Positions 27,473 to 35,861 of a DNA stretch of 64,000 nucleotides are shown in pieces (positions within the stretch are counted from its first letter, which is position 1; each line of letters begins with the position of its first letter). Under the pieces are notes generated by a model. It had not been told where the DNA came from. It was given only the letters and a program-made list of their open reading frames with translations, and searched no databases. The DNA lies in the NCBI RefSeq assembly GCF_002282855.1, contig NZ_NRIR01000008.1, forward strand, positions 141,825-205,824. The letters run 5' to 3'. A program made the position numbers and the translations under genes. The stretch comes from Paraferrimonas sedimenticola (GTDB taxonomy: Bacteria > Pseudomonadota > Gammaproteobacteria > Enterobacterales > Shewanellaceae).

Positions 27473-27504
27473 AAAAAAGAGTGACTTACGTCACTCTTTT
27501 TTTT
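27473..27504 (+). terminator. Rho-independent terminator of cytochrome c4
   Basis: AAAGAGTGAC and GTCACTCTTT pair around TTAC, followed by a long T-run. Confidence 0.9.
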
Positions 27505-27572
27505 GCGTCTGATCCGCGGTTGGCCAACTGGATCCCAGCTTAATTGCGAAAAATTTCACCAACTTCAAATAA

Positions 27573-27586
27573 TTGATCCCTATCAC
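27573..27586. promoter_or_regulatory. FNR/EtrA-like box TTGAT-CCCT-ATCAC
   Basis: Nine of the ten conserved positions of the FNR consensus TTGAT-N4-ATCAA are present, 108 bp before the first nonaheme cytochrome gene. It suggests anaerobic control. Confidence 0.55.
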
Positions 27587-27693
27587 CTTAGTAGTAGGAA
27601 CTTGTTAATAATATCGAGCCTGCGTTTGGAATTATTCAAACTTTTTCTAATAAAAACATAAATTAGATTTTACTAAACCTTGCAGGGGTAAGT

Positions 27694-29646
27694 ATGAACA
27701 AGAAACTATTATGGGTAGCCATGTTTGCGGCGGCGGGATTAGCTGGCTGTAACGACGGCAAGGACGGCCCACAAGGTCCTCAAGGACCGCAAGGCCCAAC
27801 CGGCCCAGTAGGCCCAGGTGTTACACCACCAGTGGCTGAAATCATCAATGACACTAACGTCAATATCATCGGCTACGAGCTAGGTGACAATGTCATCAGC
27901 TTCGAATTCCAAGTAACCAACGAAGAAGGCCTTGCCGTAGACAAGCTAAACCGCGCTTACGCGAAAGTAGCTTCTGTTCAAGACGGCGGTTTGGGTACTC
28001 CTCGTGACGGTGGTACTGGCTACTACAGCCACAAAGAAGGTCGCTACGGTCCGGAAATGACCGAAGGCGCGACTTTAGAACAAACCGAGACTGGTATCTA
28101 CAAGTTCACCACTCCAATCTCTGTAACTCCAGATATGGATGCTCACATTTCACTGCGCGTGGGTGGCGATGTAATCCCGTCAACTCCGTACCTGATTGTA
28201 CGCACATCCGAAGCCTTTGCTAAGACCACTACCGATTCAGGTTGTTTTACATGTCACGAAAGCTTCAACGAAAATAATCCAGACTGGTACTACGGTGCTC
28301 ACGCCAATGACTACATGGGCGAGTACAGCAACTTGTTCGACGACAAAGAAGGCCAAGTTGCTTTTGTTGACAGCTGTATGAACTGCCACAACCAAATCAC
28401 CAAGTCGCCAAAAGACGACAACGGTGACTACGTGCCAGGTGTTGGCGGCTACGCTACCAACACCATGCAGAAAATCGGTCACGTAAACCACAAAGAATTC
28501 GTTGCAGGTTTTGACGGACTGAATTGTACTTCTTGTCACGTGGACCAAGCGATCACTATGCCAGAAGGCGGGCGTGGTTGTTCTGACTGTCACTCAAGCA
28601 TGGGCTCTAGCTCATTTGCAGCTGATGCAGACTACCGTGCGATTCACGAAGCTAAGCACATAGACAAACGCAAGCAGTTGCTTCAAGACAACGCATTCTC
28701 TGTAGAAGTGATTCAAAATCGTAAAGGCGAGTGGTGTAACTATGTTACCGCGAAGCCTGGTGTTGATTTGCAAACTATGTACGAGAACAATGAGTTCTAT
28801 TTGAGTACTTACCTTCATAGCTACGACGCTGATAACAAGTTGTTTGTAAACCGAGCTTTGCACAACCGTACGGCTCCGAAAACCGTCGAATTTGAACCAA
28901 GTCGAAATGTAATGGCTATCTGCTGGATTGCAGAAGAGTACTTCAATGATGACCGTGAACTTCAACCTGCAGAGCCAGGAGCTTGGTTGCCAGGTTATGA
29001 CCTCGCTGGTTCAGTACGCTTGACCTGGACTGACGTTACCGGTGACGGCAAGAACGTCATGGTTCATGCAAACTCTCACGAAATTCGCAATGTAATGTCG
29101 GATGAAAGCTGTACTGGTTGTCACAACGCCGCGCACACTCTTGAAGATATCTTCATGTACGATAAGGGTGACGGCACGGCGAAAACCAAACCTCACGCTA
29201 CCTATGGCGGTCTGAGTGAAGGTGGTCTGGGCTGTATCGCCTGTCACAACAGCGGCATGACCCGTGGCGAATCAGCAGGTTGGGGTCCAATGATCCACGA
29301 CTTCCACTTCGGTGCAAAAGCGAAAGAGCGTGGTGCATTTGATTCGACCAAAGCTTCTGCGGATAAGTTAGACGGTGCAAACTGTAAAGCTTGTCACAGC
29401 GATGGCGTGGATCTAAATGACGTTCCAGCTTTCTATATGCTTGTTAAGAACAGCGGTAGCAAAGCACCTATCTCAGCCAACTGTACTAGCTGTCACACCA
29501 GTGATTCAGCCAAGGCGCACGTTGAGCTAAACGGTGGTGATTTGAACTCAAGCTCTGACAACACTGTTGAAGCTCAAGAATCTTGTGCTGTTTGTCACGC
29601 TGAAGGCAAGTCCTTTGGTATCGACAAGTTCCACAATGTTAACTAA
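27694..29646 (+). CDS. OmcA/MtrC-family multiheme lipoprotein cytochrome, nine hemes (copy 1)
   Basis: A 650-residue lipoprotein with lipobox LAGC at residues 16-19. A collagen-like run of G-X-Y triplets (GPQGPQGPQGPTGPVGPG) follows the lipid anchor, as in OmcA and MtrC, though shorter motifs are usual there. Nine CXXCH sites lie near residues 184, 228, 278, 296, 472, 514, 564, 597 and 630, in a group of four and a group of five, with a beta-rich insert between. The family normally has ten; the first group lacks one. Predicted role: cell-surface electron transfer to metals or other extracellular acceptors. First of three paralogues in tandem. Confidence 0.9.
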   Translation: MNKKLLWVAMFAAAGLAGCNDGKDGPQGPQGPQGPTGPVGPGVTPPVAEIINDTNVNIIGYELGDNVISFEFQVTNEEGLAVDKLNRAYAKVASVQDGGLGTPRDGGTGYYSHKEGRYGPEMTEGATLEQTETGIYKFTTPISVTPDMDAHISLRVGGDVIPSTPYLIVRTSEAFAKTTTDSGCFTCHESFNENNPDWYYGAHANDYMGEYSNLFDDKEGQVAFVDSCMNCHNQITKSPKDDNGDYVPGVGGYATNTMQKIGHVNHKEFVAGFDGLNCTSCHVDQAITMPEGGRGCSDCHSSMGSSSFAADADYRAIHEAKHIDKRKQLLQDNAFSVEVIQNRKGEWCNYVTAKPGVDLQTMYENNEFYLSTYLHSYDADNKLFVNRALHNRTAPKTVEFEPSRNVMAICWIAEEYFNDDRELQPAEPGAWLPGYDLAGSVRLTWTDVTGDGKNVMVHANSHEIRNVMSDESCTGCHNAAHTLEDIFMYDKGDGTAKTKPHATYGGLSEGGLGCIACHNSGMTRGESAGWGPMIHDFHFGAKAKERGAFDSTKASADKLDGANCKACHSDGVDLNDVPAFYMLVKNSGSKAPISANCTSCHTSDSAKAHVELNGGDLNSSSDNTVEAQESCAVCHAEGKSFGIDKFHNVN

Positions 29647-29666
29647 CAATAATAGTTAACCAAACC

Positions 29667-29695
29667 AAAGCCCCGATCCTTGGATTGGGGCTTTT
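29667..29695 (+). terminator. Terminator after cytochrome copy 1
   Basis: AAAGCCCC pairs with GGGGCTTT, with an inner ATCC/GGAT stem, followed by Ts. Confidence 0.85.
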
Positions 29696-29808
29696 TGATC
29701 CTCTCCAACGCCAAAGCTAACGCCCGGTTAATTTGTAGCCGCTCTGTTACTGATTTAGCGTAAAACAAAACACTTAGGCCTAAGTGATAGCCATTACCAC
29801 TCTCAAAC

Positions 29809-29824
29809 TGTGACATTCGTCACA
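29809..29824. promoter_or_regulatory. Consensus CRP box TGTGA-CATTCG-TCACA
   Basis: All ten conserved CRP positions are present with the standard six-base spacer, about 190 bp before cytochrome copy 2. CRP is a known regulator of anaerobic respiration in Shewanella, so direct control of this gene is plausible. Confidence 0.75.
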
Positions 29825-29901
29825 CGCGGCTGTTCAGTTGTTAATCGATCTGCCTAAGGATTAACAGATCCCGCCGGATTTGTACCCCTTTCGAGATAAA
29901 G

Positions 29902-29915
29902 TTGAAGCAGATCAC
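29902..29915. promoter_or_regulatory. FNR-like box TTGAA-GCAG-ATCAC
   Basis: Eight of ten FNR positions match, 101 bp before cytochrome copy 2, downstream of the CRP box. Confidence 0.35.
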
Positions 29916-30015
29916 GTCAAAAAACGGGTGCCTTGATAGGATTCCGACAGATTCGCAGTAAAAGCAGGAGCTTAACTGCTGGTCAATAACAATGAAAACT
30001 ATGCAGGGGTTCACG

Positions 30016-32049
30016 ATGAACAAAAAACTATTATGGGTAGCTATGTTTGCTGCTGCTAGCTTAGCTGGCTGTAACGGCAAAGATGGAGCACAAGGTCCTC
30101 AAGGTCCTGAAGGCCCAGAAGGTCCAGAGGGTCCAGAAGGCCCAGGTCAGGTTGTTGAGTCTTCCGAAGTCACCAATCTACAACTTATCGACCACATGAT
30201 TGAAGACGGCAAAGTCACTGTCGAATTCAGCATTGCAAACGAAGACGGCGTTGCTATCGCCGGTCTACAAGACGCTTCTATTTACCTAGCAGCAATGACT
30301 GAAAACGGTATTCAACGCGCCCGTGACGGCAGCGTAGGTGGTGCCGTTAAAGCGTCTGACGAAGGCGCAACTCTGACCATGACCGATGCCGGCATCTATC
30401 AGTTTGTTGCTCCAATGGCTTCAGTTCAGTCGGACACCGACGCTCTGATTCGTCTGCAAGTTGGTGGCGGTGAAAGTGAAATCGCTTCTACCCCTTACAC
30501 CATCATTGCTAAGCCAGACAACTTGCATACTACTACCACCGAGACATGCCACACTTGTCACGTTGACTATGCAACTTCTAAGCTTAAGCACCCATCACAG
30601 ACTGCGTATGACCTTGAAGGTAATACCGACTTGCTTGGTGGTTGTATGATGTGTCACAACAATGTTCCTCGCGGCAAAGACGCTGACGGTAACTACGACA
30701 GCACCGGTGGCTACGCTAAGAACACCATGCAGAAGATTGGTCACATCAATCACCAAGAGTTTGAAAAAGACTTCACTCCTGCTAACTGTTATACCTGTCA
30801 CGCTGAACCAGTAATGAACACTGATATTACTGGTAACGGTTGTACTGACTGTCACTCATACGAGTCAACTCAGATGCTAGCCTCTTCACTGGCTTCTTCT
30901 GGTCTAGACATTCGTGAAGTTCACGCTCAAAAAGTTGCTGGTATCAACGAGCGCAAAGAAGTTCGCGTTAACTACAAAACCACTACTGGCGCGCCTTACT
31001 GGGATGCTAACGTTCAAATTCCAACCAAGGATGCGGACGGTAATGACATCGTTCAAACTGGTGGTATTTGTACCGATTTGAGCCTGTTTGATGTAACTGG
31101 TGATACCGAAGTTCAATTGAATATTGCAGACCTTTATGCAGACCACACATTGACTTATGCGGGTGCATATATCCATGGTTACGACTCCGAGAACAAGACC
31201 ATTGTTGGGCGTGCTATCGTCCGCAATACTCACGTTTACGAAGAACGTGAATCAGGCACTCGCTCTATCTGCTGGCCGAAGCTAGATGTTGGCTATGACA
31301 ACGCTAATTTAGTTGCAAGTACTCGTACTACCTTCGGTCTTGGCGAGCTAGACGGTGACCTTGCTGGTTACACCGGTGGTACTCTGAAAACTAGTTTCTC
31401 CAAAGTAGTTTCTACTGATTTTTATGATGATGATCGAGTAGACGCTCCGAAGTTTGAAGAACAGGGCGACTATGAACGCCGTCACAACGTTGACGCAACT
31501 GCATGTACCGACTGTCACAACAGCGAAATGAACTACCACAAAAACGGTAGCTATCAAGAAGGCGGTTGGGATTGTGTCGCTTGTCACAACAACGGTCAAG
31601 ACCGTCGCGCAGCATACTCTGGCCCAGGCTTCGGCCCAATGGTTCACAGCATGCACTGGGGTGAAGGTAACATGAACTCTGGTCGCAAGGTTGACGAAGA
31701 AGGCAACGGTGTTGCTAACTCTGCTGACCGTTTGAACGCGGACAACTGTGTGTCTTGTCACTCAGGTGGCATCGACCTGTACGCAGTACCTAACCAGTTC
31801 ATCCTGTCCAAGGCAATCAATGGCGGTACTTCAGGTGTGATGACCAGTCCAATCACTGCGAACTGTTTTGCCTGTCACAGTGATGACCAAGCGGTTGCTC
31901 ACATGACTCAGAACGGCGGTGAAATTAACATCGCAACTAACAAGTACGGTGAGTTCTGGTACGAAGCTTCTACCAACGAGTCTTGTGCAACTTGTCACTC
32001 GAACGGTAAGACTTTCGGTATCGACGCATTCCACAGATTTGAGCGCTAA
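30016..32049 (+). CDS. OmcA/MtrC-family multiheme lipoprotein cytochrome, nine hemes (copy 2)
   Basis: A 677-residue paralogue of copy 1. The lipobox is LAGC, followed by GPQGPEGPEGPEGPEGPEGP-type triplets, here with Glu in place of Gln. Nine CXXCH motifs lie near residues 177, 209, 257, 275, 496, 519, 577, 616 and 656, again four plus five. I start at the second in-frame ATG (MNKKLLWVAM), matching copies 1 and 3; eight residues could precede it but would displace the signal sequence. Its N-terminal domain is more diverged from copy 1 than copy 3 is. Confidence 0.9.
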   Translation: MNKKLLWVAMFAAASLAGCNGKDGAQGPQGPEGPEGPEGPEGPGQVVESSEVTNLQLIDHMIEDGKVTVEFSIANEDGVAIAGLQDASIYLAAMTENGIQRARDGSVGGAVKASDEGATLTMTDAGIYQFVAPMASVQSDTDALIRLQVGGGESEIASTPYTIIAKPDNLHTTTTETCHTCHVDYATSKLKHPSQTAYDLEGNTDLLGGCMMCHNNVPRGKDADGNYDSTGGYAKNTMQKIGHINHQEFEKDFTPANCYTCHAEPVMNTDITGNGCTDCHSYESTQMLASSLASSGLDIREVHAQKVAGINERKEVRVNYKTTTGAPYWDANVQIPTKDADGNDIVQTGGICTDLSLFDVTGDTEVQLNIADLYADHTLTYAGAYIHGYDSENKTIVGRAIVRNTHVYEERESGTRSICWPKLDVGYDNANLVASTRTTFGLGELDGDLAGYTGGTLKTSFSKVVSTDFYDDDRVDAPKFEEQGDYERRHNVDATACTDCHNSEMNYHKNGSYQEGGWDCVACHNNGQDRRAAYSGPGFGPMVHSMHWGEGNMNSGRKVDEEGNGVANSADRLNADNCVSCHSGGIDLYAVPNQFILSKAINGGTSGVMTSPITANCFACHSDDQAVAHMTQNGGEINIATNKYGEFWYEASTNESCATCHSNGKTFGIDAFHRFER

Positions 32050-32103
32050 TACAGCTCAACAAGTGGCTCGGTAATTCAAAGTAGAATTAACTGAGGTTGA
32101 ATC

Positions 32104-32132
32104 AAAAGGGAGCGATTTTCGCTCCCTTTTTT
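32104..32132 (+). terminator. Terminator after cytochrome copy 2
   Basis: AAAAGGGAGCGA pairs with TCGCTCCCTTTT around a 3-base loop, then more Ts. Confidence 0.9.
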
Positions 32133-32172
32133 GTGTTCAAACTCCTCCACCACATGCCCCTCTGAAATTCCA

Positions 32173-32188
32173 CGTGAAGCCGATCACA
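32173..32188. promoter_or_regulatory. CRP box CGTGA-AGCCGA-TCACA
   Basis: Nine of ten CRP positions match, with a six-base spacer, about 190 bp before cytochrome copy 3, the same distance as the CRP box before copy 2. Confidence 0.6.
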
Positions 32189-32377
32189 ACTGCGCAACAT
32201 AACACCTAAATTAGCTACCAATAAAGTAGTAGATCGGTCAAAATCTAATCAGAATCTAGCGCAAGGTGTAATGGCACCAGAATAGGTGCCGTCGCCTGTC
32301 GAGACTGTTGTGATGTTAGCTCTGCAGGCAACGCAGTTTGTGTTGTTTCGATAACGAAAATAATGCAGGGGTAAATC

Positions 32378-34324
32378 ATGAACAGGAAACTACTATGGGT
32401 AGCCATGTTTGCCGGAGCAACTCTTCTTGGATGTAGTGACGGTAAAGACGGCGCACAAGGACCACAAGGTCCGCAAGGTCCTCAGGGACCCGAAGGCCCG
32501 CCAGGACCAGGTGCACCGCCACCGGTTGCCGAAGTCATCAATGACGTCAATCTCAACATTCTGTCTTACGAAATCGGCGACAATGTCATCTCATTCGAGT
32601 TCGAAGTCAGCAACGAAGAAAACCTTCCAATTGTTACGCTAAATCGCGCCCAAACCAAAGTCGCCTCGGTGCAAGAGGGAGGCTTAGGTACGCCGAGAAT
32701 TGGCGGTACTGGCTATTACAGTGAAATCGATGGTCGCAATGGCCCAGAGATGACCGAAGGCGCGACCCTTGAGCAGGTTGAAAACGGTCGCTATAAGTTC
32801 TCAACACCAATTAGTGTCACGCCGGACAACGACGCTCACGTCACTCTGCTGGTTGGCGGGGACAAAATCCCTCAATCCAAGTACTACGTGATTCGCACGT
32901 CAGAGTCGCTGGCCAAGTCAACCGACGACATGGCGTGTATGAGCTGCCACGTCGACTATGCCAACACCCCAGCTACACACGCTCGCTACGTCGGTGTCTA
33001 CTCCAACCAGATTGCTGACAAAGCCGGCCAGCCCGCTTTTGTTGACAGTTGCTTGGGTTGTCATGGACACCTGCCAAGAGCTCAAGACGAGAACGGTGAC
33101 TATATTCCCGGTGCTGGCGGCTACGCCAATGCCACCATGCAGTTAATTGGCCACGTAAGGCACCAAAACTTTGTCTCAGGCTTTGAAGCCACCAACTGCA
33201 TGAGTTGCCACCTTGAGCCAGTCACTCGCACTGACAGAGGCTGTGTGGACTGTCATGGCGATAACTTTGCGATTGCCTCTAGTGGCGTTGACTGGCGTCA
33301 ACAGCACACCAAAGTGGCGCTGCGCAACGCTTGGTACGACGACAATCCGGTCACTGTTGGCGCTCCCGCGCTCAACCAATACAACAACTACTGTTGGGAT
33401 GTGACCGTTGGCGAGATGAACCTCAAGGAAATGTACGCCGATGGTGCGGGTGATTTAGGCTTTAGTGCCTACCCACACACTTACGACGCACAGAACACTC
33501 GATTCTTGAGCCGTGGTACTCGTTCAGTGGCACCTTTGAGCTTTAGTGAAGACGGCAAGACTGCCACTTTGTGTACTCATTCCGGAAGCCCGGACGACTT
33601 GCCGGCCGATATCGACCCAACCATAGCCTTCACCCCGAGCGCAGCGTTTACTCAAGACGTCAACAATGGCTATCCAGTCACAGCCTCGGTTCGAGTCTAT
33701 GTAAAAGGTGCGGTTGAGGCGGATGAGTACCTAACCGTCAATGGCAACGCCAATCCAATTCGCAATGTAGCGACCGATATGGCCTGCTCCACCTGCCATA
33801 ACGGCGGTGCGCCACTGGGTTTGACCTATCGCGCCGAGCCTCGTACCAGCGAGTTTGATCACAGCCATTACGGTGCCTTCCAGGAAGGCGGCAAGGCTTG
33901 TATCGCTTGTCACCATTCAGGACAAGAGCGCAACATCTCTAGCGGCTTTGGTCCCATGATCCACGACGTTCACTTTGGCGCGATAGCTCTAGAGCGCGGC
34001 GAAAAGCTGCCAGAGCGCGCCTCAAGCGAAAAACTCAACGGCGCCCATTGCGTCTCTTGTCACAAGGATTTGGACTTGAGCGCAGTACCCGCGTTTGAAA
34101 TGCGCAACGCCGCTGGCGGGCGCTCACCGGTATCCGCTAATTGCGTAGCCTGCCACAACTCGGATGCGGCCAAAGCCCATATGGTAAGCCAAGGCGGCTA
34201 CTTTGATGTGGCGTCTGGTGTGGACGGTCGCGGTGACACCACAGTGCAAGCCACCGAGAGTTGTGCTGTCTGTCACGGTGAGGGCAAATCCAACGATATC
34301 GCTCTATTCCACAAACTGAATTAA
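32378..34324 (+). CDS. OmcA/MtrC-family multiheme lipoprotein cytochrome, nine hemes (copy 3)
   Basis: A 648-residue paralogue, closest to copy 1 by eye: both have PPVAE(I/V)IND, GDNVISFEF and RTSE(A/S) at equal positions. The lipobox is LLGC, followed by GPQGPQGPQGPEGPPGPG. Nine CXXCH motifs lie near residues 187, 225, 274, 288, 470, 507, 557, 589 and 628. Codon choice differs from copies 1 and 2 in using more C-ending codons, so the copies have not been recently homogenised. Predicted surface-exposed electron carrier. Confidence 0.9.
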   Translation: MNRKLLWVAMFAGATLLGCSDGKDGAQGPQGPQGPQGPEGPPGPGAPPPVAEVINDVNLNILSYEIGDNVISFEFEVSNEENLPIVTLNRAQTKVASVQEGGLGTPRIGGTGYYSEIDGRNGPEMTEGATLEQVENGRYKFSTPISVTPDNDAHVTLLVGGDKIPQSKYYVIRTSESLAKSTDDMACMSCHVDYANTPATHARYVGVYSNQIADKAGQPAFVDSCLGCHGHLPRAQDENGDYIPGAGGYANATMQLIGHVRHQNFVSGFEATNCMSCHLEPVTRTDRGCVDCHGDNFAIASSGVDWRQQHTKVALRNAWYDDNPVTVGAPALNQYNNYCWDVTVGEMNLKEMYADGAGDLGFSAYPHTYDAQNTRFLSRGTRSVAPLSFSEDGKTATLCTHSGSPDDLPADIDPTIAFTPSAAFTQDVNNGYPVTASVRVYVKGAVEADEYLTVNGNANPIRNVATDMACSTCHNGGAPLGLTYRAEPRTSEFDHSHYGAFQEGGKACIACHHSGQERNISSGFGPMIHDVHFGAIALERGEKLPERASSEKLNGAHCVSCHKDLDLSAVPAFEMRNAAGGRSPVSANCVACHNSDAAKAHMVSQGGYFDVASGVDGRGDTTVQATESCAVCHGEGKSNDIALFHKLN

Positions 34325-34344
34325 CAGAGCCTAGGGAGTTGAAT

Positions 34345-34375
34345 CAAAGAGCCTGGCAAAGCGCCAGGCTCTTTG
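34345..34375 (+). terminator. Hairpin after cytochrome copy 3
   Basis: CAAAGAGCCTGGC pairs perfectly with GCCAGGCTCTTTG around a 5-base loop; the T-run is weak. Confidence 0.7.
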
Positions 34376-34700
34376 TCATATAATTGTCACAAATTCCGTA
34401 ACCATTGAACCTAAATGGTTTTTGTGATGTAGGGCTGTTTTCTTCCTGTAGCTAGACCAAGATTATACATTTGTCCAATTTTGTGACGATTTTAACGGTT
34501 GACTCGAGCGTTAGGATGGGATAAAAATAGGACAACTTAACGCGAGCTACACCAAGTTTTAACAATGATGAACGAATCGGTGTGCTTGTGGTTGAAGTGA
34601 AAAAATAATAAATACAATAAACAACAATAAGATAGATGCTTCGGAACAATTGATCCTCAAAAATGTGAGGTTTATCGATTGCTAATTAATCTGGAGTCTT
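34376..34700. other. AT-rich region upstream of the CsrB-like RNA
   Basis: There is no convincing protein gene. It ends in a candidate promoter for the following RNA. A small hairpin (CCTCA-N6-TGAGG) lies near 34656. I looked for a GacA/UvrY box (TGTAAG-N6-CTTACA) and saw none that was convincing. Confidence 0.4.
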
Positions 34701-34706
34701 TATAGT
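34679..34706 (+). promoter_or_regulatory. Promoter of the CsrB-like RNA
   Basis: TTGCTA and TATAGT are separated by 16 bp and directly precede the GGA-rich RNA. Confidence 0.5.
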
Positions 34707-34712
34707 AATCCC

Positions 34713-35129
34713 ATCGCCAGCGAGTAATCGATCGATGGAATTACTTCCATCAAGGCGGCTTCTAACAAGGAATGCAGACTTCTAGGATTGAAATCTGCGG
34801 CACTGGATAGCTAATAGCGACGGATGCACCGGCAGGAAGCGCGTTATCAGGATGGTATTTGATTTATAAAACACGGATGGTTGATTTAGCGTCAAGCTGA
34901 CGACTCTACGAAGCGTTTGTCTTCACCCGGTACCTACTGCCCTCGATGGCTTTAGGGAAAATAAAAGGTCAAAAAGACCGAGAACAAGAAACCAAGCACG
35001 GATAGCCGACAACAAAAAGATGGAATTGAGCCAGGATAGCTCGATTATTAGCAGGGATTCTTAATTAGCTTATGATGTTAGCAAGCATCTAATTCCGAAG
35101 GCGACAGGGTCTACTCTGTCGCCTTTTTT
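34713..35129 (+). ncRNA. csrB: CsrB/CsrC-like regulatory RNA (CsrA-sequestering)
   Basis: A non-coding stretch of about 415 nt between a promoter and a strong terminator carries some 14 GGA motifs. Many are in the CsrB-type contexts CAGGA, AGGAT or CGGAT (for example AAGGAATG, CTAGGATTG, GCAGGAAG, TCAGGATGG, ACGGATGG, ACGGATAG, CCAGGATAG, CAGGGATT). Several lie in small hairpin loops, such as ATGGAATTACTTCCAT. It ends with GGCGACAG-N8-CTGTCGCC and six Ts. Length, motif density and terminator match CsrB and CsrC, which titrate the translational regulator CsrA. Which paralogue it is cannot be told. Confidence 0.8.
35098..35129 (+). terminator. Terminator of the CsrB-like RNA
   Basis: An 8-bp perfect stem GGCGACAG/CTGTCGCC is followed by six Ts. 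Confidence 0.9.
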
Positions 35130-35184
35130 ATATTTTCAGCTTGCGTATAATTAAACCCAATCATTGCAAGACCATAGGAACGCT

Positions 35185-35850
35185 ATGCCGGCCTGCCCGC
35201 TTTGTCAGCACCCTCATACTGCAGCGTATCACCGCGACAAAAAGCGTCATTATCACCAATGCCAGCAGTGCCAGTTAGTGTTTGCCGACCCCAGCAGCTT
35301 GCTGCCGCCCACCGCTGAAAAACAGATTTATCAGCAGCACGAGAACTCGCCCGAGGACTCAGGGTACCGCAAGTTTTTGTCTCGCTTAGCCCTGCCTCTG
35401 ATTGAGCGTTTGCCGCTGCAGCAACAAGGACTGGATTTTGGTTGCGGTCCAGGGCCAACCTTGAGCCTGATGTTGGAAGAGTCCAACCACACCATGGCCA
35501 ACTACGACCCTTACTTCGCTCCCGATCGCTCAGTGCTGCGCCATCAATATGACTTTATTACCTGTACCGAAGCGATTGAACACTTTTATCGCCCAGGCCG
35601 CGAATGGCAGTTGCTGTGTAGCTTGGTAAAAGACAACGGTTGGTTAGCCTTTATGACCAAAATGGTGAAGAGCCCACAGGCCTTCGCCAATTGGCATTAC
35701 AAAAACGACCCGACCCACGTCAGCTTTTTCAGCCGCGAAACCTTCGAGTTTCTGGCCAAACGAGACGGTTTTACGCTGGAATTTATCGGCCAAGACGTGA
35801 TTTTGCTGCAAAAATCAGCAAACTTTGGTATAAAGCGCTCCCTGAGTTAA
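35185..35850 (+). CDS. Class I SAM-dependent methyltransferase with N-terminal zinc-knuckle
   Basis: A 221-residue protein. Residues 3-30 hold a likely zinc site, CPLCQH...HQCQQCQ. The SAM-binding motif LDFGCGPGPTLSLML is near residue 90, and FITCTEAIEHFYRPGREW is the post-motif region of class I enzymes. The ATG follows TAGGAA. Substrate unknown; it is 11 bp upstream of yihI and probably co-transcribed. Confidence 0.75.
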   Translation: MPACPLCQHPHTAAYHRDKKRHYHQCQQCQLVFADPSSLLPPTAEKQIYQQHENSPEDSGYRKFLSRLALPLIERLPLQQQGLDFGCGPGPTLSLMLEESNHTMANYDPYFAPDRSVLRHQYDFITCTEAIEHFYRPGREWQLLCSLVKDNGWLAFMTKMVKSPQAFANWHYKNDPTHVSFFSRETFEFLAKRDGFTLEFIGQDVILLQKSANFGIKRSLS

Positions 35851-35861
35851 GAGGAAAGCCC

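Larger units (their letters stand above)
29647..30015. other. Regulatory intergenic region before cytochrome copy 2
   Basis: These 369 bases hold the terminator of copy 1, a consensus CRP box, an FNR-like box and a leader ending in TGCAGGGGT. No gene is seen. Confidence 0.6.
32050..32377. other. Regulatory intergenic region before cytochrome copy 3
   Basis: The 328 bases contain the copy 2 terminator, a CRP-like box, a small perfect stem-loop (GGCACC-N6-GGTGCC at 32273-32290) in the leader and the TGCAGGGGT translation leader. No gene is seen. Confidence 0.6.

Noticed and set aside
30067..30150. True collagen-type structural protein
   Set aside because: The G-X-Y run is short and joined to a multiheme cytochrome, so it is a tether, not a collagen.
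34452..34649. A 65-codon frame on the minus strand before the CsrB-like RNA
   Set aside because: Low-complexity, AT-rich sequence without a ribosome-binding site or family look; it fits chance better.
34500..34680. GacA/UvrY activation box upstream of the CsrB-like RNA
   Set aside because: I looked for TGTAAG-N6-CTTACA and found no convincing match.
35640..35861. Fusion of the yihI frame into the methyltransferase gene
   Set aside because: The upstream part is an out-of-frame reading of the methyltransferase; YihI starts at its own ATG with GAGGAAAG.
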